DNA from: Reyranella sp.
Lineage (GTDB): Bacteria > Pseudomonadota > Alphaproteobacteria > Reyranellales > Reyranellaceae
Assembly (NCBI GenBank): GCA_004296815.1
Contig: SCVT01000087.1
Location: forward strand, 1 to 9,136
Direction of reading: 5' to 3'
Length of the DNA stretch: 9,136 bases
Part shown: piece after piece, positions 1 to 6,281 of the stretch
How the letters are laid out: every line of letters begins with the position of its first letter
Numbering within the stretch: position 1 is the stretch's first letter
Made by a program: the position numbers and the translations under genes
Notes under the pieces: generated by a model
The model's database searches: none
The model's input: only the letters and a program-made list of their open reading frames with translations
Told to the model about the DNA's origin: nothing

Positions 1-1
1 G

Positions 2-400
2 CAGTCGGTGCTGAACGGCGACACCTGCTGCCTGTTCGCCCAGGTGCAGATCGCGATCCCGCAGGCCAATGCCGGCAAGGTGAAGCTGCTGGGCGTCTCG
101 ACCAAGAAGCGTGTGCCCGCGGTGCCCGACGTGCCGACGGTCGACGAGGCGGGCCTGCCGGGCTTCGAGAGCTACACCTGGTTCGGCATCTGGGGACCCA
201 AGGGCCTCGATCCCGCCATCGCGCAGAAGATGAATGCCGCGATCAAGACGGCGCTCGACGATCCCGAGGTGCAGAAGAAGCTGATCGAGCTCGGCAACAC
301 GCCGCGCTACGAGACGGTCGAGCAGTTCAAGGCGACGATCAAGGCGAACCGGGCCAAGTGGGCCGAGGTCGTGAAGACGGTCGGTGCCAAGATCGAGTGA
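2..400 (+). CDS. TTT-family (Bug) tripartite tricarboxylate transporter substrate-binding protein, C-terminal part
   Basis: This is the last 132 codons of a gene whose 5' end lies outside the window; the frame is open from base 2 and ends in TGA at 398-400. Bug/TctC proteins are periplasmic binding proteins, usually about 320 residues, that deliver carboxylates or other small organic ligands to TctA/TctB-type membrane permeases. About the last 40% is visible here. The family pattern is clear: a segment on internal gene products of the type KVKLLGVSTKKR, then VPDVPTVDEAGLPGFE, then WFGIWGPKGLDP and a C-terminal helical tail ending AKWAEVVKTVGAKIE. The GTG at 8 is an internal codon, not a start. 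No TctA/TctB genes are visible; many Bug proteins are encoded alone. The ligand cannot be predicted. The next gene follows after 3 bases, so co-transcription is likely. Confidence 0.93.
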   Translation, partial: QSVLNGDTCCLFAQVQIAIPQANAGKVKLLGVSTKKRVPAVPDVPTVDEAGLPGFESYTWFGIWGPKGLDPAIAQKMNAAIKTALDDPEVQKKLIELGNTPRYETVEQFKATIKANRAKWAEVVKTVGAKIE

Positions 401-403
401 TCG

Positions 404-769
404 ATGCTTGCGGGCGAGATTCGCGCCGTTCTTGAGGCCAAGGCCGACGCTTTGGTGCGTCGCGCGGCGACTGACCTGGCGGCATTGCTCGATCCCGGCT
501 TCGTCTATGTGAATGCCCGGGGCTTGCGGTTTGACAAGGCAAACTACGTCGAGACCTATTGCGCCTCCGGGGCGGTCGCGTTCCGGGAGCAGCGCTTCAG
601 GGATCTCGACGTCAGCCCGTTCGCCGGGTTCGCGGTGGCCACGATGGCGGTCGACGACAGGTTCGTGTCCGATGGACGCGAGGTCGTCGGGGCCTATCGC
701 GCGCTGTGTGTGTTCAGCAAAGCCGGCGATCGATGGCTATGGGCGGCCGGCCAGACCATGACCGTGTGA
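404..769 (+). CDS. NTF2-like / SnoaL-like (DUF4440-type) small protein
   Basis: Encodes 121 residues. The fold assignment rests on overall pattern: an N-terminal helix (about residues 3-28) with alternating charged and Ala-rich turns, then ALLDPGFVYVNARG (start of the cone-shaped sheet), a helix around KANYVETYCASG, and beta strands ending in the typical RWLWAAGQTMTV. This matches nuclear-transport-factor-2-like DUF4440 proteins, which range from steroid isomerases and polyketide cyclases to proteins of unknown role, so no reaction can be assigned. The ATG at 404 lies 3 bases after the upstream Bug gene stop, and there is only a weak Shine-Dalgarno-like GAGTGA across that stop, which suggests translational coupling. 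It has no signal peptide, so it should be cytoplasmic. It ends only 7 bases from the convergent GMC gene end, with no hairpin between them. Confidence 0.8.
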   Translation: MLAGEIRAVLEAKADALVRRAATDLAALLDPGFVYVNARGLRFDKANYVETYCASGAVAFREQRFRDLDVSPFAGFAVATMAVDDRFVSDGREVVGAYRALCVFSKAGDRWLWAAGQTMTV

Positions 770-776
770 TTGTAAG

Positions 777-2375
777 TCAGGCCGCGGCGGCGTCCTCGAG
801 GATCATCGCCGCGCCCTTCTCGCCGATCATGATGGTGGGCGCGTTGGTGTTGCCGGTGGTGAGGGTCGGCATCACCGAGGCGTCGATCACGCGCAGACCC
901 TGGAGGCCGCGGACCCGGAGCCGCGAGTCGACGACGGCGCGCGGATCCTCGCCCATCTTGCACGTGCCGACCGGGTGATAGAGCGTGTTACCGGACTTGC
1001 GCGCATAGGCCAGCAGGTCGGCGTCGCTGCGGACGTCCGGTCCGGGCTGGATCTCGCCCTTGCTGTGCTGCGCGAGCGCGGGGGCGGCGAAGATGCTCCG
1101 CACGTGCCTGACGCCACCCAGCAGCGCCAGCTCGTCGGTGTGGGCGGTGAGATAGTTCGGCTTGATGTGCGGCCGTGCGAACGGATCGGCCGACGCTGCC
1201 ATGATGGTGCCGCGGCTGTCGGGCTTCACGACGCAGACCACGCAGCTCATGCCTGGCTCGTCGTCGAGCTGGCCGAACTTCAGCGGATGTGTGCTGCCCG
1301 GCGTGAACAGGAGCTGTAGGTCGGGCGAGGCGAGGCCCTCGCGGCTGTCGCAGAAGACCTGCGCCGTGGTGACGCCGAAGGTCAGCGCGCCGCGGCCGGT
1401 CAGGGCGAAGCGCAGGATCTCGGGCAGGACGCGCGGGAAGCGCGCCACCTCGTTCACCGTCTCCGTGCCGTGCACGCGGTGGACGACGCGGATCACGTAG
1501 TGGTCGATCAGGTTGGCGCCGACGCCCGGCAGGTCGTGCACCACGGGGATGCCGAGCGACTGCAGGTGCGCGGCTGGGCCAATGCCCGAGATATGCAGGA
1601 TGTGCGGCGAGTTGATCGCGCCGCCCGACACGATGACCTCGCGGTTGGCCCGCACCTCGGTGAGGTTGCCGCCGCGCTGGAAGGTGACGCCGGTGCAGCG
1701 CTTGCCGTCGAATAGCAGCTTGCCGCCCTGCGCATCGGTCTCGACCCTGAGGTTGGGATGGCGCCGTGCCTCGCGCAGGTAGGTCTGGGCGGTCGAGCCA
1801 CGCCAGCGGCCGCGCCGCGTCATCTGCGAGTAGCCGACGCCTTCACGCTGCTTGCCGTTGAGGTCGGGATTGAACGGGAAGCCCGCCTGCTGCGCGCCTT
1901 CGACGAAGCGATGGGTGAGCGGCAGGATGGTGCGGTAGTCCTCGACCTTGAGCGGCCCGCCCTGGCCACGCACCTCGGTGTCGCCGCCCTGCACGTAGTG
2001 CTCGCTCTTCTTGAAGTAGGGCAGCACGTCGTCCCAGCTCCAGCCGCGGCAGCCCATCTGCGCCCAGCCGTCGAAGTCGGCCGGCGCGCCGCGCACGTAG
2101 AGCATGCCGTTGATCGAGGAGGAGCCGCCCAAGGTGCGGCCGCGCGGCCACTCCATGCGGCGATCGTTGGTGCCGGCCTCGGGCTCGGTCGTGAAATTCC
2201 AGTTGACCAGCGGGTTGCGGATCAGCGAGCGCATGCCGGCCGGAATGTGGATCATCGGGTGCCAGTCGCTGGGGCCGGCCTCGAGCAGGATCACCGAGGC
2301 ACCGGTCTCAGCGAGCCGCGCCGCGACGGTGCAGCCCGCCGATCCCGCCCCTACGACGACATAGTCCGCCTGCAT
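777..2375 (-). CDS. GMC-family FAD-dependent oxidoreductase (choline/alcohol dehydrogenase-like)
   Basis: Encodes 532 residues, the normal length for bacterial GMC enzymes, which oxidise primary alcohols (choline, aryl or polyethylene-glycol alcohols and others) to aldehydes using FAD. Visible landmarks in order: the N-terminal Rossmann loop GAGSAG at residues 9-14; LLEAGP at 30-35 (FAD ribose-binding acid); GMC signature 1, GRTLGGSSSINGMLYVRG, at 79-96; GMC signature 2, GGAINSPHILHISGIG, at 251-266; and the C-terminal catalytic pair His467 (in YHPVGTCKMG) and Asn511 (in GNTNAPTIMIGEKGA). All key residues are intact, so the enzyme is probably active. There is no signal peptide. The start at 2375 is chosen because it puts the Rossmann strand at residue 4 and has a good Shine-Dalgarno; longer forms run into the upstream gene. 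It is the second gene of a unit led by the FMO-like gene, 13 bases away. The alcohol substrate is unknown, and choline dehydrogenase proper is not supported. Confidence 0.95.
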   Translation of the reverse strand: MQADYVVVGAGSAGCTVAARLAETGASVILLEAGPSDWHPMIHIPAGMRSLIRNPLVNWNFTTEPEAGTNDRRMEWPRGRTLGGSSSINGMLYVRGAPADFDGWAQMGCRGWSWDDVLPYFKKSEHYVQGGDTEVRGQGGPLKVEDYRTILPLTHRFVEGAQQAGFPFNPDLNGKQREGVGYSQMTRRGRWRGSTAQTYLREARRHPNLRVETDAQGGKLLFDGKRCTGVTFQRGGNLTEVRANREVIVSGGAINSPHILHISGIGPAAHLQSLGIPVVHDLPGVGANLIDHYVIRVVHRVHGTETVNEVARFPRVLPEILRFALTGRGALTFGVTTAQVFCDSREGLASPDLQLLFTPGSTHPLKFGQLDDEPGMSCVVCVVKPDSRGTIMAASADPFARPHIKPNYLTAHTDELALLGGVRHVRSIFAAPALAQHSKGEIQPGPDVRSDADLLAYARKSGNTLYHPVGTCKMGEDPRAVVDSRLRVRGLQGLRVIDASVMPTLTTGNTNAPTIMIGEKGAAMILEDAAAA

Positions 2376-2382
2376 CGAGTCT

Positions 2383-2388
2383 CTCCCT
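2383..2388 (-). promoter_or_regulatory. Shine-Dalgarno of the GMC oxidoreductase gene
   Basis: On the minus strand AGGGAG begins directly after the TGA stop of the FMO-like gene and lies 7 bases before the ATG at 2375. It decides the start of the GMC gene against longer in-frame forms and suggests coupled translation of the two genes. Confidence 0.75.
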
Positions 2389-3858
2389 TCAGAGCGTGCC
2401 CGCCCGTTTATCGCGCGGCACGAAGTAGTCGGTCGGCGCGAGCTCCGGGTCTTCCTGGGCGGACATGTTCTGCACGTGGCGCTCCACGTCTTCCCTGAAA
2501 AGCGCATGGCTGATCGCCTGCACGAGCCGGTTGGCGCCGACATAGAGGCCGGGGATATCGCCCGCGAGCGCCCCCTGGCTCAGGATGCTGCCCCAGTTGA
2601 AGAGGTGGATGTCGCTGAGCCGTGGCGTGTGGCCCGCCACCTTCTCCTCCAGCTCGAAGCCGCGACCGAGATAGGGATAGCGTGCCGCCTCGGCGTTGGC
2701 GCGGACGTCGTCAGCCGAGCGCATGTCGGCCCACAGCTTCACGTTCGGCGTGAAGGCGGCGAGCTCGGCCACGCGGGACATGTCGACATCGAAGCCGGTG
2801 CCCATCAGCACGACGTCGAAGCGCTCCGTGCCCTTCGTGGTCTTCACGGTGACGCCGTCCGCCTCGATCGCCACGTCGAGCCACGGCTCGGCGAAGCGGA
2901 AAGCGAAGCCCTTGAGCTTCTGTGCCCGCAGCACCGACTCGTGCGGCGGCGGCGAGCCGGCCGAGAGCAGGTAGGTGTAGATCCTCCAGCGCCCGTCGTC
3001 GTCGAGCATGCCTTGCCCGCGCTGGAAGCCCGGGAACGACGCGCCCTTGGACTTGTTGACCTGCGGCAGGTGTGGGCGGCGGGCATAGCAGATCGCCTCG
3101 CGCGCGCCGGCCTCGAGCGCGGTGCAGGCGTTGTCGATGGCGGTCGCCAGCACGCCCAGCACGCCGATGCGCTTGCCGACAAGCTTGGTGAAGTCGATGT
3201 CCTCGAGCGTATGGAACACGCGGCCGGCACGCTTAGGGTCGTTGGGATCGAACGACGGGAAGGACGGCCAGCGGAAACCGCCCGATCCGTCGCGGCCGTT
3301 GGCCATCACGATCTTGCGCACGAAAAGGGTCTCGCCGGTCGACAGCTCGGCCTTCAGCAGGTCGCCGGCCGGCTCGACCTTGAGCAGCGACACGCCGTTC
3401 TCGACCGTGAGGTCGACGACCTTGCGCACCCACAGCAGATAGGCGAGCCAGTCGAGCCGCGCGATCTTGTAGAGCTTGTCCCAGCCATCCTGCCCGTGCT
3501 GCGCCTCGTACCAGGCGCGGAAGGTGAGGGAGGGGATGCCGAGGTCCGGCCCGGTGAGATGCTTGGGCGATCGCAGGATCGGCATGCGCGCCGTGGTGTT
3601 CCACGGTCCCTCGTGGCCATGGGTGTTGCGCTCGATCACGCGGATGTTGCGGATGCCCTCGCGCAGCAGGCCGAAGCCCGTCGTCTGGCCGCACATGCCG
3701 GCACCGACCACCAGCACGTCGAGCACGCGCTTGCCGTCGGGGCCTGCGCGCTGCGGCACCCAGTCGGCCGGCGGATAGTTGAGGCGGGCGAGGTCGTGGC
3801 GCGCGACCTTCTCCAGCGCATCAAGGCCCGCGGATTGCCGCTCGACAACAGCGTCCAT
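2389..3858 (-). CDS. FMO-like FAD/NAD(P)-binding oxidoreductase (putative flavin monooxygenase)
   Basis: Encodes 489 residues. Residues 1-45 are a leader with LNYPPADWVP, then a first Rossmann strand VLDVLVVGAGMCG with the FAD loop GAGMCG at 52-57. A segment LRSPKHLTGPDLGIPSLTF (95-113) and an FMO-fingerprint-like AGRVFHTLED (Gly212, His216) follow. The second nucleotide-binding strand is KRIGVLGVLATAIDNA (229-244), where relatives, as I recall them, have GxGAS-type loops. TGFD (354-357) matches the ATG-D motif near the C-terminal FAD contact. Class B flavoprotein monooxygenases use NADPH and O2 to hydroxylate or insert oxygen, and this protein may act that way, but the odd second loop makes NAD(P)H binding uncertain. 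The ATG at 3858 has only a distant purine-rich stretch upstream. It leads the unit with the GMC gene and diverges from the HCCA-isomerase-like gene across 46 bases. There is no signal peptide or membrane segment. Confidence 0.85.
   Translation of the reverse strand: MDAVVERQSAGLDALEKVARHDLARLNYPPADWVPQRAGPDGKRVLDVLVVGAGMCGQTTGFGLLREGIRNIRVIERNTHGHEGPWNTTARMPILRSPKHLTGPDLGIPSLTFRAWYEAQHGQDGWDKLYKIARLDWLAYLLWVRKVVDLTVENGVSLLKVEPAGDLLKAELSTGETLFVRKIVMANGRDGSGGFRWPSFPSFDPNDPKRAGRVFHTLEDIDFTKLVGKRIGVLGVLATAIDNACTALEAGAREAICYARRPHLPQVNKSKGASFPGFQRGQGMLDDDGRWRIYTYLLSAGSPPPHESVLRAQKLKGFAFRFAEPWLDVAIEADGVTVKTTKGTERFDVVLMGTGFDVDMSRVAELAAFTPNVKLWADMRSADDVRANAEAARYPYLGRGFELEEKVAGHTPRLSDIHLFNWGSILSQGALAGDIPGLYVGANRLVQAISHALFREDVERHVQNMSAQEDPELAPTDYFVPRDKRAGTL
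3148..3165 (-). repeat. 9-bp perfect tandem duplication inside the FMO-like gene
   Basis: The unit cagcacgcc occurs twice head to tail on the plus strand. In the coding direction it reads ggcgtgctg twice and encodes Gly-Val-Leu, Gly-Val-Leu at residues 232-237 of the FMO-like protein. This sits exactly in the second dinucleotide-binding loop, where a GxGxxA/S pattern would be expected. It could be a slippage product or chance codon repetition. Confidence 0.7.
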
Positions 3859-3904
3859 ACCGTGTTTCTCACCCTCTCCCGGTTTCCATAGCAGGGCCGC
3901 AGAG
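3859..3904. promoter_or_regulatory. Divergent intergenic region, expected to hold two promoters
   Basis: These 46 bases separate the start codons of the divergently read FMO-like and HCCA-isomerase-like genes, so at least one promoter for each unit should lie here or inside the opposing 5' ends. I see no convincing -35/-10 pair and no clear operator palindrome. A very weak minus-strand candidate is TTCAAT, 17 bases, then TATGGA, which starts within the HCCA-like gene. Confidence 0.35.
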
Positions 3905-4537
3905 ATGATTGAACTGCCGTGCTTCTACAGCCTGTCCTCGCCCTGGGCCTACTTAATGGGCCCGCAGCTCGAGGACGTCGTGCGGCGGCACAAGGTGCGG
4001 CTGGTGCTGAAGCCGTTCGACTTCCAGGAGATCGTTCCGCGGACCGGTGGCGTGCCGCTCCGCACGCGGCCGCCGGCGCGGCGCTCGTATCACGAGGAGG
4101 AACTGGACCGCTGGCGGCGCTACCTGCAGATGCCGCTGGCGCTGAAGCCCCGCTACTATCCGGAGAAGGTCGCCGATCCCGACTGGAACAAGCGTCCGGG
4201 CTGGATGGTGATCGCAGCGCAACTGCGCGGGCTCGATGCGTTTCGTCTCAGCCACGCGCTCCTGCGGGCGCTGTGGGCCGAGGAGCGCGACACCGCCGTG
4301 GCGGACGTGCGGATCGCGATCGCCGAGGAGAACGGTCTCGACGGTCGGGCGCTGCACGCCGCCGAGACCAGCGCGGAGGTGCAGGCGGCGTACCGCACCT
4401 ACACGCAGGAGGCGGAGGCGCTGCAGGTCTTCGGCGCGCCGACCTTCGTCGTCGAGGGCGTGCGCTACTGGGGCCAGGACAGGCTGGGGTTCGTCGACCG
4501 CGCGCTCGAGGCGCTGCGGGCGAGGCAAGCGAAGTAG
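3905..4537 (+). CDS. 2-hydroxychromene-2-carboxylate isomerase-like protein (DsbA/GST-kappa fold)
   Basis: Encodes 210 residues, the usual length for this family. The thioredoxin-like N-terminus has FYSLSSPWAYL (7-17); Ser12, just before Pro13, matches by my recall the catalytic Ser11 of NahD-type isomerases, which stands in place of the CxxC of true DsbA proteins. The helical insert spans roughly 60-170, and the C-terminal half of the thioredoxin fold has the cis-proline motif FGAPTFVV (Pro179) and the family hallmark YWGQDRL (188-194). HCCA isomerases interconvert a chromene carboxylate and a benzylidene pyruvate in naphthalene breakdown with glutathione as cofactor, but many homologues act on unknown substrates, and no naphthalene ring-cleavage genes are seen here. 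The ATG at 3905 is chosen because it sits right before the first strand; longer forms overlap the divergent gene. It is likely co-transcribed with the ThDP enzyme 13 bases downstream. Confidence 0.88.
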   Translation: MIELPCFYSLSSPWAYLMGPQLEDVVRRHKVRLVLKPFDFQEIVPRTGGVPLRTRPPARRSYHEEELDRWRRYLQMPLALKPRYYPEKVADPDWNKRPGWMVIAAQLRGLDAFRLSHALLRALWAEERDTAVADVRIAIAEENGLDGRALHAAETSAEVQAAYRTYTQEAEALQVFGAPTFVVEGVRYWGQDRLGFVDRALEALRARQAK

Positions 4538-4542
4538 GGGAG
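4536..4542 (+). promoter_or_regulatory. Shine-Dalgarno of the ThDP-enzyme gene
   Basis: AGGGGAG overlaps the TAG stop of the upstream gene (4535-4537) and lies 8 bases before ATG 4551. This favours ATG 4551 over the in-frame GTG at 4542, which overlaps the site itself. The overlap of stop and ribosome site suggests coupled translation. Confidence 0.75.
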
Positions 4543-4550
4543 TGAAGCAG

Positions 4551-6203
4551 ATGCGCGGTCGTCAGGTGTTCTTCGAGACGTTGATCAATCACGGCGTCGA
4601 TCGCATCTTCGGCAATCCGGGCACGACCGAGAGCCCGCTGCTCGACTCGCTGCTCGACTATCCGCAGATCCAGTACATCGTGCACCTGCACGAGGGCGTG
4701 GCGACGGGCGCGGCCAACTTCTACGCCCAGGCAAGCGGCAAGACCGCCTTCGTGAACCTCCATGTGGCGCCGGGCCTCGGCAACGCGGTGGGCGCGATCT
4801 ACAGCGCGCTGAAGAACGGCTCGCCAATGGTCGTGACGGCCGGCCAGCAGGACACGCGCATGCGGCTGCGCGATCCGGTGCTCGGCCACGACCTCGCGGC
4901 GATCGCGGCGCCCGTGACCAAGTGGAGCGTGCAGGTCGAGCGTGCCGACGAGCTCGGGCCCATCCTGCAGCGCGCCTTCAAGATCGCCAACGAAGCGCCG
5001 GCCGGCCCGGTGTTCGTGGCGCTGCCCATCAACGTGATGGAGCAGGAGACGTCGATCCCGGCCGGCAAGCCCGGCCATTCCTTCACCGCCTCACGCCCCG
5101 ATCCGGCGGGTATTGCCGCCATGGCGAAGCTGATCGCGGCGGCCAAGAACCCGGCGATCGTGGCGGGCGACGAGATCGCGCGTGCCGGCGCGGACAAGAC
5201 TCTGGTGAAGCTCGTCGAGAAGATCGGCGCTGCGGTTTGGTTCGAGGGCCTGCGCGGCCAGAACGCCTTCCCGACCGATCATCCCGCCTATCGCGGCACG
5301 CTGGCCTTCGATGCGCCGGGCGTCGCCAAGCAGCTCAGCGCCAACGACCTCGTGCTGATGGTGGGCGGTCCCTTCTTCGAGGAGGTCTGGTACGCCGCCG
5401 GTTCGCCGTTCGCCGCCGGCACCAAGGTGCTGCAGATCGAGTCGGGCGCGTCGCGGCTTGCCTACAACTTTGCGCTCGATGCCGGCGTGCTGGCCGATGT
5501 CGGCGCGGCGCTCGAGGCGCTCGACGCGGCGCTGACGGGCGTCGATGCTGCGGCGGCGAAGAAACGCAACGAGGCGCTGAAGGCGCAGCGCGATGCCGAG
5601 GATGCCGCGCAGAAAGCGCGGGTCGAGAAGGCCTGGTCGCGCTCGCCGACCTCGATGGCGCGCGCCATGGCCGAGATCAAGGCCGGTGCGCCCAAGGATG
5701 TCGTGATCGTCGACGAGACGATCACGGCCAACCTCGACCTCTTCAAGACCTTCAGCTTCGCAGGTCCCGGCGACTACTACAGCGGCCGCGGCGGCGGCAT
5801 CGGCCAGGGATTGGCGGGCGCCATCGGCGTCGCGGTCGCGCAGACCAAGCGGCCAATCCTCTGCCTCTCGGGCGACGGCTCGTCGATGTACTCGATCCAG
5901 GCGCTCTGGACGGCGGCGCATCACGACTTGCCGATCGTGTTCATCATCCTGGCGAACCGCGAATATCGCGTGCTCAAGCACAATATCGACGCCTACCGCG
6001 CGCGCTTCGACGTGAAGTCGAACAAGCCCTACATGCACATGGATCTTGGCGGCCCGACCATGGGCTTCGTCGACATGGCCAAGGGCATGGGCGTCGCCGG
6101 CACCTATGTCTCCAAGGCCGACGACATCAAGGCGGCAGTTGCGGCTGCCTTCAAGTCCGGCAAGCCGCACCTCATCGAGGTCGAGATTGAAGGTAAGCGC
6201 TAG
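4551..6203 (+). CDS. Thiamine-diphosphate-dependent decarboxylase/carboligase, benzoylformate decarboxylase-like
   Basis: Encodes 550 residues in the three-domain order of the pyruvate decarboxylase superfamily: Pyr domain about 1-165, central domain about 185-320, and PP domain about 375-545. Landmarks are FGNPGTTES (20-28), the cofactor-activating Glu48 in HLHEG, NLHVAPGLGN with His71, PTDHPAYRG (241-249), and the ThDP/Mg motif GDGSSMYS from 441 with the distal Asn469 in LANREY. The closest family I recognise is benzoylformate decarboxylase, which turns aryl-glyoxylates into aldehydes and CO2. Against recalled Pseudomonas MdlC, Glu47 and His70 are matched (Glu48, His71), but Ser26 is Thr25 and His281 falls on Val279 in GGPFFEEVWY. 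The substrate is therefore probably not benzoylformate itself; other 2-oxo acids or a carboligation are possible. A Lys/Ala-rich charged linker (331-362) joins the central and PP domains. Cytoplasmic. The final codons lie within a hairpin. Confidence 0.92.
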   Translation: MRGRQVFFETLINHGVDRIFGNPGTTESPLLDSLLDYPQIQYIVHLHEGVATGAANFYAQASGKTAFVNLHVAPGLGNAVGAIYSALKNGSPMVVTAGQQDTRMRLRDPVLGHDLAAIAAPVTKWSVQVERADELGPILQRAFKIANEAPAGPVFVALPINVMEQETSIPAGKPGHSFTASRPDPAGIAAMAKLIAAAKNPAIVAGDEIARAGADKTLVKLVEKIGAAVWFEGLRGQNAFPTDHPAYRGTLAFDAPGVAKQLSANDLVLMVGGPFFEEVWYAAGSPFAAGTKVLQIESGASRLAYNFALDAGVLADVGAALEALDAALTGVDAAAAKKRNEALKAQRDAEDAAQKARVEKAWSRSPTSMARAMAEIKAGAPKDVVIVDETITANLDLFKTFSFAGPGDYYSGRGGGIGQGLAGAIGVAVAQTKRPILCLSGDGSSMYSIQALWTAAHHDLPIVFIILANREYRVLKHNIDAYRARFDVKSNKPYMHMDLGGPTMGFVDMAKGMGVAGTYVSKADDIKAAVAAAFKSGKPHLIEVEIEGKR

Positions 6204-6219
6204 GGCCTTGCCCTAGCGC
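6197..6219. terminator. Perfect 10-bp-stem hairpin overlapping the ThDP-gene stop codon
   Basis: The stem gcgctagggc (6197-6206) pairs fully with gccctagcgc (6210-6219) around a 3-base loop. It includes the last codons and stop of the ThDP gene and sits between two converging genes. There is no T-run after it on the plus strand, and only a short TT on the minus side, so it may act as a bidirectional terminator, a transcript-stabilising 3' hairpin, or a dispersed palindromic repeat. Confidence 0.6.
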
Positions 6220-6221
6220 CA

Positions 6222-6257
6222 GCGGGCGACAGCGCCTTCTTAGGCGCGAGAGCCCGC
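6222..6257. terminator. Second hairpin with two-step stem between converging genes
   Basis: The outer stem gcgggc (6222-6227) pairs with gcccgc (6252-6257). After a symmetric 4-by-4 internal loop (gaca/gaga) comes the inner stem gcgcct (6232-6237) with aggcgc (6242-6247), closed by the tetraloop TCTT. It starts 3 bases after the first hairpin and precedes the aldolase gene stop. It lacks a T-run, so intrinsic termination is uncertain. Confidence 0.5.
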
Positions 6258-6281
6258 ACGCTTCAGAATGGGCGAGGGGAC

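Noticed and set aside
745..752. GGCCGGCC palindrome near the 3' end of the NTF2-like gene.
   Set aside because: It lies in coding sequence and is a common chance octamer at this base composition; no sign of an operator role.
2376..2543. A 56-codon N-terminal extension of the GMC oxidoreductase.
   Set aside because: It overlaps the end of the FMO-like gene, is Arg/Ser-rich, and would push the Rossmann loop away from the N-terminus; the AGGGAG site supports the start at 2375.
2476..3891. A 471-codon plus-strand open frame opposite the FMO-like gene.
   Set aside because: It is Ala/Arg/Glu/His-rich, has no recognisable motif or ribosome site, and is fully overlapped by the minus-strand gene with clear flavoprotein motifs.
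4236..4550. A 105-codon N-terminal extension of the ThDP enzyme.
   Set aside because: It lies inside the HCCA-isomerase-like gene in another frame and is Arg-rich without similarity to a Pyr domain; ATG 4551 has a proper ribosome site.
5091..6170. A 359-codon minus-strand open frame opposite the ThDP gene.
   Set aside because: Arg-, His- and Asp-rich composition and no domain; a codon-bias shadow of the well-supported ThDP enzyme.
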